From the NCBI RefSeq assembly GCF_018294505.1, contig NC_057804.1, positions 250,272,219 through 250,336,218 of the forward strand: DNA of 64,000 nucleotides, read 5' to 3'. Positions 55,697 through 64,000 of the stretch are shown piece by piece (positions within the stretch are counted from its first letter, which is position 1; every line of letters starts with the position of its first letter). The notes beneath the pieces were generated by a model, which saw only the letters and a list, made by a program, of their open reading frames with translations, had not been told where the DNA came from and did not search any database. A program made the position numbers and the translations under genes. Source of the DNA: Triticum aestivum. Taxonomy: Eukaryota; Streptophyta; Magnoliopsida; Poales; Poaceae.

Positions 55697-56996
55697 ATGA
55701 CTTCACCGCCGCCCATCCCGTCGCTTCCGCTGCCGACCGTCACCACCGCGCCGCTGGCCATCTACACCGCGCCGCTCCCTCCCCGTCCGCACTGCTGGTC
55801 GCATCCTCCGGCCGCCGCCATCGCACCACCAGCCGCCGCCTACACCCCGGAGGAGATCATCGGGGTCCTCAACGACCTCGTCACAGCTGTCCAGGGGATT
55901 CGGCTGTACCTGGCCAGCCCCTATGGGCCGCCGCCACCCCTGCCGCCAACCGTCGCCATCGGGCCGCCGACCCTGCCGTGGTACTCACTGCATCCAGGGG
56001 CCTCCGCGACGTTCGCTGGGATGCTGCAGCTGCCGCCGCCGCCCGCTGCCGCCCCACAGTGGCCGCCGCCGGCTCCCGCCGCGCCTCCANNNNNNNNNNN
56101 NNNNNNNNNNNNNNNNNNNNNNNNNNNNNNNNNNNNNNNNNNNNNNNNNNNNNNNNNNNNNNNNNNNNNNNNNNNNNNNNNNNNNNNNNNNNNNNNNNNN
56201 NNNNNNNNNNNNNNNNNNNNNNNNNNNNNNNNNNNNNNNNNNNNNNNNNNNNNNNNNNNNNNNNNNNNNNNNNNNNNNNNNNNNNNNNNNNNNNNNNNNN
56301 NNNNNNNNNNNNNNNNNNNNNNNNNNNNNNNNNNNNNNNNNNNNNNNNNNNNNNNNNNNNNNNNNNNNNNNNNNNNNNNNNNNNNNNNNNNNNNNNNNNN
56401 NNNNNNNCGCGCCTCCAGCGCCCATCGCCGCCCCCGCGCCGTCGTGGCTGCCGTGGCAGCTGCCACACCAGGCGGCCTTCGTCGCGCTCGTCGGGCCACT
56501 GCAGCAGCCGCTGCAGCTGCCATCCATCGCCACAACCGCCCAACCCTGGCTGCCGTGGTAGCCGCCGCTCCTGGCGGCCTCCGCCGTGCCCGGCACTCCA
56601 CTGCAGTAGCCGCTGCCGCTGCCCGGTGCGCCACCGCAGCAGCCGCTGCAGCTGCAGCAGCCACCGCCGGTCAGCTCCGGCCCCGCATCGACCGCGCCGG
56701 CTAGAGTCCCGCTCCACCAAGTCCAGTCCCCACCCTCACCGTCATCGCTTCCTTCTTGGATCACTACCCGCCACGTGTCGGCGGCGGTGAGGCTGCAGGC
56801 TGCTGCGCGCGGCCTCCTAGCGCGTCGGCGTGTGCGGGAGATGCGTGGTCTACAGGTGCCGCTCCTCCAAGTTGCCCTTCGCTGCATAGAGGACCTCGAT
56901 CTCATCCGTTGGGTCGGGGATCTTGGGCAGGCGGTTTCCCCCAAGGGGCGGCGGGCCTACTGTTTTCCCCGCGGGCAGCGACCTCAAAGTCTGTGA
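55697..56996 (+). pseudogene. H1 internal ORF: Pro/Ala-rich region and IQ-like motif (broken, with gap)
   Basis: ATG 55697 lies 17 bp after the primer-binding site. The first 130 residues are Pro/Ala-rich, with an amphipathic block EEIIGVLNDLVTAVQGIRLYL that is mirrored in H2 (EEVSGVLRDLTRAVQEIHLFL). The gap (56090-56407) hides the frame. After it, a different frame (56775-56996) reads AAVRLQAAARGLLARRRVRE, an IQ-motif-like pattern with Arg-Gly and a later Arg-Arg, then LLQVALRCIEDLDLIRWVGD. The same order in H2 shows it is a family protein. The protein is not intact here; the role is unknown (capsid-like or captured host segment). Confidence 0.55.
56090..56407. other. Assembly gap (318 N)
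   Basis: The gap is flanked on both sides by the same CGCGCCTCCA decamer (56080-56089 and 56407-56417 region), which suggests an unresolved Pro/Ala-coding tandem repeat. Confidence 1.
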
Positions 56997-57466
56997 CATC
57001 GGCAGCTGGGGGCGCACCCCTCCTCGTCATTCTCCATCGCAAGCCCTCCACTCTTCCCTGTGTGGTGCAGACCAACAGCCGTCCAGCAGGGAGATGGCAT
57101 GGTGTCACCGACAGCAGCGCACCGCGTAGCACCACTGCATTCCGCCACCGGCTGCCGCAAGGGCGCCTCTGCTGGTCACTCTTGCGACCACTTCCAGGTG
57201 GTCATACACATGCACTCCTTTTGTCCAGTGGTGTCCATGGGATCCAGGTGGTTGTACACGTGCACGTCCGACGTGCAGATGGTGTCCACTTTTGGTTAAG
57301 GGGTCCAAAATAAAGCGTCCTAGTCCATTTCAGGTTGAGAATAATAAAACAGGCCGAGATGTAAAAGGCTTATTTTTAGATGTTAGGTTTGTGTTGCGTC
57401 GAGTCATGGTTATAAGTTGGTTAGGCTGCAGCTTGAGGACAAGCTGCATGTCCAGGTGGGGTGTAG

Positions 57467-57712
57467 TGTTAGAGCACGTAATGAGCCTAATGAACCCGTT
57501 AGTCTTAGGGTTAATTAGAGATAAGGGTCACTTGCTTAGGGGTCAAGTAAGCCTTGCTTGGGAGTCAAGTAAACCTCTCTATATAAAGAGAGGAGATGTA
57601 TCAATCTAATCAAGCAAGAATTAAGAAGGAAATCCCTTCCCTCTTGCCCGGCCGTGGGCAAAAAGGCCATCGGCAGGCCCTCTTGCGCCCTCCTTCTAGA
57701 AGCGCCATAACA
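57467..57712 (+). repeat. H1 3' LTR
   Basis: Colinear with the 5' LTR, with about 17 differences in 246 bp by eye. Confidence 0.88.
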
Positions 57713-57717
57713 GGCTT

Positions 57718-58568
57718 ACTGTCAGTAGTGTCGCTAATGGTCGAATACATTACACTTCACTGACAAACATTAGAACACCAGAGCAAATACTTTTATGATA
57801 GCAGTTTGAACTTTAGACATAATTGTGTTGAACAATTATCGAACTGTAGCACTCTGCTCATGAGGAAAAAACCATCACATACTCACTGCATTCCTAGATT
57901 TATAGTGTTAATAAGGAGTAAGCTTATATGAAACGCCTACACCAACAGAAAAGCAGTGGTTCCCGTTGTTTAAGGATAATCATAATCCACACATCACAAC
58001 AAGGATATTTTTTTCTTTGGCATTTGCATACAAAGAAATAGAACAAGCTCTGAAGTGATAGTGGCTAAAATATAAGTGATCAAACTATTTTACTCCTTCG
58101 TAAAGAAATATAAGTGATCTAAACGCTCTTATATTTCTTTACAGAGGGAGCACAAGCTAATTATGCTCATTTTTGTGCTGTTAAAAAAATGGTTTATACT
58201 TGTGAGTATTCCATATTAACCCACGGTTAGATACTATGCACTGGAAAGAATAAGTTTGAAATACAAAGAACTAAGATTCAGAGTATTGAGTCATCTCATA
58301 TGAAACAAATAATTTGGGAACAATTCCTACATGCCTAGCACCAAGAGCAAAGATATGTGCATGAGCATAATGAGTAGAATTCAATTCTGAATATAAAGAA
58401 AAAGCCGCAAAGATGATTATGTTTTTCACTGCCATGTGAGAATCAGGGCTTGAATCTTTGATCTGATGAAATACAATATACTGATACAGCTCCTTGCATT
58501 AGTGTTTTCATAATTAACAAAATGAATAAAAAGGCTAGAAATAGAGCCTTATGTATGATCAATGCAAC
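57718..58568. other. Unassigned AT-rich stretch between H1 and H2
   Basis: Apart from the Stowaway derivative at 58093-58150, no ORF, repeat or RNA gene is recognised. Confidence 0.5.
58093..58150. mobile_element. Stowaway MITE 4 (deletion derivative, 58 bp)
   Basis: CTCCTTCGTAAAGAAATATAAG...CTTATATTTCTTTACAGAGGGAG with TA on the left and CA on the right. The inverted arms are intact but the centre is shortened. Confidence 0.8.
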
Positions 58569-59569
58569 TGTTAGAGTACGTAATGGGCCTAATGGGCCCG
58601 TTAGTTTTAGAGTTAATTAGAGATAAGGGTCGCTTGCTTAGGGGTCAAGTAAGCCTTGCTTGGGAGTCAAGTAAACTTCTCTATATAAAGAGAGGAGATG
58701 TATCAATCTAATCAAGGAAGAATTAAGAAGGAAATCCCTTCCCTCTTGCCCGGTCGTGGGCAAAAAGGCCCCCGGCCGGCCCTCTCGTGCCCTCCTTCTA
58801 GCAGCGCCATAACAATTTGGTATCAGCTAGCTTCGGTTCGATCATGTCTTCACCGCCGCCAAGCCTGTCTCTTCCGCTGCCGGTCACCTTGTCGCCTCCG
58901 GCGACCACCACGACCGTCGCCCCGCTCTTGCCCGCGCCATGATCCTCCGTCGCGCCCGCCCCCGCCGTCTTCACCTGGGAGGAGGTGTCCGGGGTGCTGC
59001 GGGACCTAACCCGGGCGGTCCAGGAGATCCACTTGTTCTTGGTCGGGTCCTACGGGCCGCACCCGGCTGCGTCGCCGTGGCTGCCGTGGCAGCCGCCGCA
59101 CCAGGCGGCCTTCGCCGCGCTCGCCGGGCCGCTGCAGCTGCCATCCATCGCCACCACCGCCCAGCCCTGGCTGCAGTGGCAACCATCGCTCCTGGCGGCC
59201 TCTGCCGCGCCCGGCGCGACATCGCAGCAGTCGGTGCAGCTGCAGCAGCCACCGTCGGTCAGCTCCGCCTCCCAGTATGGGATGCCCTACGACGGGAGTG
59301 TGACGACCTCGTTCCCATCAGCGCTGCCGCCATCCCAGGGCGTCCACATCCAGCAGATCAAGTCCCCCTGTTGCCGTCACCGCTTCCGTCTTGGATCGCT
59401 ACCCGCCACGTGTTGGCGGTGGTGAGGCTGCAGGCTGCTGCACGCGGCCTCCTAGCGCGTCGGTGTGTGCGGGAGATGTGTGGTCTGCAGCTGCCGCTCC
59501 TCCAAGTTGTCCTTCACTGCGCAAAGGACCTCGATCTCATCTGCTGCGTCGGGGATCTTGGGCAAGCGG
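58569..59569 (+). mobile_element. Element H2: truncated second copy of the H family
   Basis: Its LTR 58569-58814 matches the H1 LTRs, and the primer-binding site ATTTGGTATCAGC follows. The internal domain runs to 59569, where the Cassandra LTR begins; no polypurine tract or 3' LTR follows. The Pro/Ala-rich sequence and the IQ-like motif (AVVRLQAAARGLLARRCVRE, about 59410-59475) are present but lie in different frames, with a stop near 58940. Confidence 0.85.
58844..59569 (+). pseudogene. H2 internal ORF (broken)
   Basis: It starts with an ATG (58844; MSSPPPSLSLPLPV) at the same place as in H1. A TGA near 58940 and at least one frameshift before the IQ-like motif break it. Without a gap here, the region between is readable: Pro/Ala/Gln-rich, with LPSIATTAQPWLQWQ and SSASQYGMPYDGS. 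This gives a picture of what the H1 gap hides. Not functional. Confidence 0.55.
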
Positions 59570-59689
59570 TGTAACGCCCCGGACACACCCGCCGATGGTC
59601 GTTACTCCTGGCGGGATCTAGACTGGTCCCACAGATCAATACTAGTCTTTTCTGCGCACTTTGTCCTCACTCATGTGCACCCGGGAGCA

Positions 59690-59763
59690 ACTTCCCGGTC
59701 GGTCACCCATCCTGAAATTACTCCAAGCTGAGCACGCTTAACTTTGGAGTTCTGTCTGAATGG
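59690..59763 (-). other. 5S rRNA-like region in the Cassandra LTR
   Basis: Minus-strand blocks AGAACTCCAAAGTTAAGCGTGCT and AGGATGGGTGACC...GGGAAGT match the 5S internal control region (A box and C box), with weak sequence between. This is the known Cassandra 5S-like domain thought to act as a pol III promoter. It is not a 5S gene, because both ends of the gene are missing. Confidence 0.85.
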
Positions 59764-60013
59764 GCTTCCAGAAAAGAAGGAATTCCTTATTCATATGAGT
59801 AGTCTATCATCCCTGATAAGCCAGGCTATCACATACACCCCCACTCAGAGGAACCGACGTCCTCGTCGGGCCACAGGAACATTCCCTCTTGGCACATACG
59901 TCTGTGCATCCAGTCCGGTACATGTGCCATGCCGTGTGCCACGACGGGTCACAAACGTCATGAACAACATGACCGCGCACCTGTCCGCAACCATACGTGT
60001 AACCGTGAGGGTC

Positions 60014-60027
60014 GGCTCTGATACCAA
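60014..60027 (-). other. Primer-binding site at the Cassandra/G2 junction
   Basis: TTGGTATCAGAGCC on minus. The same site follows the LTR in G1 (16475-16490). It is the point where the two elements meet. Confidence 0.85.
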
Positions 60028-60029
60028 CT

Positions 60030-63000
60030 TGTCACGCCCAATATGCGACCCTATCCAAAAGGAACTCGAAGGTCCCACTAAGGATAGACCCGCATATTGA
60101 AACACTTTTGCAAGATGGATATCATTACATCAACATTACATAATAGATGGGGATACATACAAAAGGCATACAATGCCACACGAATACAATATCACAATAC
60201 ATAAGAGCATCATCCGACTACGGATGGAACACAAACAGAAACTCAAACGACATCCACCCTGCTAGCCCAGGCTGCCGACCTGGAACCTATCCCCTGATCA
60301 AAGAAGAAGCAGAAGAAGAACTCCAAACAAGCAAACATCGCTCTCGCATCATGATCATCTCACAACCTATACCTGCAACTGTTGTTGTAGTAATCTGTGA
60401 GCCACGAGGACTCAGCAATCCCATTACCATGGGTATCAAGACTAGCAAAGCTTAAAGGGAATGGAAGGGGTAAAGTGGTGAGGCTGCAGCAGCGAGTAAG
60501 CATATATGGTGGCTAACATACGCAAATAAGAGCGAGAAGAGAGCAAGCGGAACGGTCGTGAAGCTAGCAATGATCAAGAAGTGATCCTGAACTCCTACTT
60601 ACGTCAAACATAACCCAAAGACCGTGTTCACTCCCCGGACTCCGCCGAAAAGAGACCATCACGGCTACACACGCGGTTGATGCGTTTTAATTCGTATATG
60701 GTGTCAAGTTATCTACAACCGGACATTAACAAATTCCCATCTGCCTATAACTGCAGGCACGGCTTTTGAAAGATTATACCCTGCAGGGGTGTCCCAAATT
60801 AGCCCATGATAAGCTCTCGCGATCAACGAAGGATATACCTTCTCCCAGGAAGACCCGATCAGACTCGGAATCTCGGTTTACAAGACATTTCGACAATGGT
60901 AAAACAAGACCAGCAAGACCGCCCGATGCGCCGACAATCCCGATAGGAGCTGCACATATCTCGTTCTCAGGGCAACACCAGATGAACACTACGTACAACT
61001 AAAACCAGACCTCGAGTTTCCCCGAGGTGTTGCTGCAAGTGGCTCTGGTTCGGACCAACACTTAGACAAGCACTGGCCCGGGGGGGCTATAATAAAGATG
61101 ACCCTCGAGAGAGCGACTCCCAAGGGAAAAGTAGGTGGTGGTGAGGCAAATGGTAAAACCAATGTTGGGCCTTGCTGGAGGAGTTTTATTCAAAGCGAAC
61201 TGTCAAGGGGGTCCCATAAATCACCCAACCGCGTAAGGAACGCAAAATCCAGGAACATAACACCGGTATGACGGAAACTAGGGGCGGCAAGAGTGGAACA
61301 AAACACCAGGCATAAGGCCGAGTCTTCCACCCTTTACCAAGTATATAGATGCATTAATAACAATATAAGAGATATTGTGATATCCCAACATAATCCTGTC
61401 CGCCATGGAGAAATCTTCAACTTCACCTGCAACTAGCAACGCTATAAGAGGGGCTGAGCAAAGCAGTAACATAGCAAAGCAATGGTTTGCTAGGAATAGT
61501 GTCAAAGGTTAGAGGTTCATGGCAATTTGGGAGGCTTGATGAGCAAAAGATAGGTAGCGCAGCAAAGCGATAGAACGAAGCAACTAGCATAGCAATGATA
61601 GTAGTGAGATCCAGGGTAGCGGTCATCTTGCCTGAAATCCCGCTAGGAAGAAGAACGAGTCCATGAAAAAGACGAACGGATGAAGCCGAACCAAGCGTAG
61701 ACGAACGAATCCTCACGATCGCAACGAAACAGGAACTATCAAAAAGAAGCACACAACATGGTAAACACACCACACATATACAAGACATGATGCACAACCA
61801 AGCATGATGCATGACAATGCTACATGAAGCTACTCATGGCAAGAGATGATGCAAACAAGAGCAACACATCAAAGCAGGTTTAAATGAGGCCGGGAACAAC
61901 ATATAACAATTCCGGTAAGTCCTCATATGCATATTTCGAAATTGGTCCAGATCTGAATAAACCTTATGTTCAAGTTGTTAAACAGCAAGTTAAGATGCAC
62001 AAGGATGATCTACACGAGATTCTAGTCAAGTTACATATAAAGTTCATTTAATTCGGAGCTACGGCCTAGAAGATATGAGCAAAACAAGTTAAATATGGCA
62101 TTGATGCAAAATGCATCTAAACATCAAGCAAACACCTCAAAACATGGATGCAACATGATAATATAAAACTACATGCAATTCTAAGCAAGTTTCATATAGA
62201 GCACACTCAAAACGGAGCAATGGTGCAACACACACACACTATACAAGTCATAACAACAATCTGTCCAAAACATGCTATAGGACCTCAACAAGAAAACAAA
62301 AGGCATGGGCATGATGTACAGGTAAAGCATAACAAAACACGAACACTGAGCTATCTCCAGAAATCACTAGAACATGCTCAAACACACATGGCAAGATTGC
62401 AAATAATAACAATTTTAGTCTTTGCAGAAAATAACATCAGGTTGCAATGTTTAGAGCTATCAAACAACATGTTACAGGAACTTATCATGGCAAACAAAGG
62501 CATGGCATGAATCTACTAAATTCATAGATCAAATGTCCTTTAGTGACCATGAGCCGAAAAGGATCAGAAAATATGATGGCACCCATGTAAACATAGCAAG
62601 TTATAATACAGATTCATACATGGCAGAAACAACGATAAGTAGGCATGTTGGTGAGCTTGTACCACTCACCACGGAGCAATAAATGGCATGGCAAGGCAAC
62701 CAACAGTAAGAAGACATATTTATGAAGCTAAGCATGGCAAGAGAAAGTTCATAGGGTACATGGATCACTAACCACAAGCATGGAAACAACTGAACTTAAT
62801 GTTAACAGGCTGACAGCAACATTATTTAGCAACTTCGGAGCAAGATAACAACAAGCTACAGCAAGCTATAAATGCAACCAGGGGCATGGGTGGATAGAGC
62901 ATAACATGTAGAACAAAACACTCTTAGTGAACATCTCCACATTATGCATAGAATGATTTGTAGCAGCAGGTTTACATAGCATCACGAAATAACAGATTCA

Positions 63001-64000
63001 GCCTAGCAAAACAGCAACAGCAAGTACCCTACTTAACAAGCTCGATTCACTTACCACAAGTCAGTGCATGACAAGATAAGCATAGTATCAGCAAGAAGAC
63101 ATGTTTATGAAGCAAACCAAGGCAAGAACAAGTTCATATCATGCAAGGATCAACTACAACAACCTTGGCAAAATTGAATAACATGTAAACAATCTGCCAG
63201 GAAACATTTCGTAGCAAAAGTAGAGCATGAAAATGACATGCTAGACTACTCCATAATTGCAAACAGGGGAATGAATGGATAGAGCATAACCATATGTTCA
63301 AAACATCCTTACTGAAGTATCTCAAAATAAGCATGGATCTCTCTGTAGCATCAAGTTTACATGGCATCAAAATAAACAGCAGAACAGGGACTAAAATCAG
63401 CAACATCACGATGCCTAGTTGGCATGCTTGTGCTAGTCACCACATTGATCACAAAAATACATGGCATACAACCCTGTAAAGATGGCATGGCATAGATCAA
63501 AACACATGTAGAGATCAACCTCATAGGATGCACACATCAATCATGGCAAAAATGACAAATGAGCATGTTCTGTTAACAGACAGCAGACAACATTATGAAG
63601 CACTCTTGCAACGATGATTCAGGCATCAAGGTGAACTCAAATGAACATGATGCAATGGAATGAAATTAAGTACTTGTCGAGGCAAACAATTTGACATATT
63701 ACACGCACAAAACGGAGCTATGGATGCAGAGATACGATGCGATGAACATGGCATGATAATGCAAAATATTTTGGGGACTTTGGCGTTTTTCGGAGTCAAC
63801 CTTTGTTTCTGCACGGATTACGAGGTTCGCCGGGGTTCGAGGGAGGAGCTGCCGGAGAGGACGAGGAAGACGCCGGGGAGGTCGAGGGAGAGGTCGGGGA
63901 AGCCGGGGGAGGGCGGATCCGGCCGACCCCTGGCCGGATCTGGCCGGAGAAGAGGCTCGGGGCCGGCGCGCTCGCGGCCGGAGCTGCGGCTGCAGCGGGC
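60030..64000 (-). mobile_element. Element G2: LTR of the G family, runs off the window
   Basis: It starts TGTCACGCCCAATATGCG (plus view) and stays colinear with G1 (16491 to about 20440) up to the window end. A comparable GC-rich zone begins at 63820. Differences from G1 are scattered substitutions and small indels. No credible ORF. Confidence 0.85.

Larger units (their letters stand above)
55422..57712 (+). mobile_element. Element H1: small non-autonomous LTR element
   Basis: Two 246-bp LTRs (55422-55667 and 57467-57712, about 93% alike by eye), TGTTAGAG...GCCATAACA. Primer-binding site ATTTGGTATCAGA (55668-55680), polypurine tract GGTGGGGTGTAG (57455-57466). Flanks GACTT (55417-55421) and GGCTT (57713-57717) agree at four of five bases, probably a decayed target duplication. 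No pol genes; the internal domain encodes Pro/Ala-rich peptide and an IQ-like motif. It contains 318 N. Size and structure fit a short non-autonomous LTR element. Confidence 0.85.
59570..60029 (-). mobile_element. Cassandra TRIM, 3' LTR plus internal domain
   Basis: On minus: primer-binding site TTGGTATCAGAGCC (60027-60014), 181-bp internal domain, polypurine tract CTGAGTGGGGGTGTA (59848-59834), then a 264-bp LTR (59833-59570, TGTGATAGCC...GGGCGTTACA) carrying 5S rRNA-like sequence. That combination identifies Cassandra. The expected 5' LTR to the right is absent: element G2 LTR starts at exactly that place. Confidence 0.85.

Noticed and set aside
55881..56944. Minus-strand and alternative-frame ORFs across the second gap
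   Set aside because: They span N and are antisense shadows of the Pro/Ala-rich plus-strand frame.
59690..59763. A true 5S rRNA gene
   Set aside because: Only the internal-promoter part matches, ends are missing, and it lies within a Cassandra LTR.

Overview
This is plant nuclear DNA, almost certainly from a Triticeae grass (wheat, goatgrass or barley type). The evidence is Stowaway MITEs with CTCCCTCC ends, a CACTA element with TTTGCCGTC subterminal repeats, very long-LTR derivatives, a Cassandra-type LTR carrying 5S rRNA-like sequence, and one spliced low-copy gene in a sea of nested retroelements. There are two runs of N, at 20434-20016+1000 (that is 20434-21016) and at 56090-56407.

Layout. 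1-9234: a large minus-strand LTR derivative (element D; LTRs about 4.6 kb, internal domain 3.44 kb, one broken coiled-coil ORF), cut by another LTR at 419/420 and by a truncated CACTA element that starts at 9235. 10816-26192: a minus-strand gypsy element (E; 5' LTR 25254-26192, broken gag). Its gag is split by a complete plus-strand non-autonomous element (A; 11112-23643, target duplication CGGAG), and A is itself split by a truncated minus-strand element with a 5.2 kb LTR (G1; 16031-21669). 26337-33524: a long minus-strand LINE with both ORFs recognisable, bounded by an 11-bp target duplication.

33525-38000 is the only host-gene territory: a four-exon gene (CDS 34206-36803) for a 212-residue NOL12/RRP17-family nucleolar protein. 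A MITE cluster lies upstream, a GA microsatellite lies in the probable 5' leader, and a PIF/Harbinger-type element plus two Stowaways lie inside intron 2.

38584-53754: a solo copia-like LTR (B; target duplication CCTGC) split by a 13.5 kb minus-strand copia element (C) of the SIRE/Maximus kind. C has gag, pol and a third, very long ORF downstream of pol. This ORF appears to have its own TATA box and a 64-bp intron near its start. All C ORFs carry stops or frameshifts.

53755-64000: the rest of a GC-rich non-LTR-like remnant, then two copies of a small LTR family (H1, H2) whose internal region encodes Pro/Ala-rich peptide and an IQ-like motif, then a Cassandra 3' half (59570-60029) fused exactly at the primer-binding site to a second copy of the 5.2 kb LTR (G2), which runs off the window.

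Apart from the NOL12-like gene, nothing looks like a functional host protein gene. The most interesting points are the spliced third ORF of C, the Cassandra/G2 chimera at the primer-binding site, the IQ-like motif in the H family, and the ordered nesting that the target duplications make datable.
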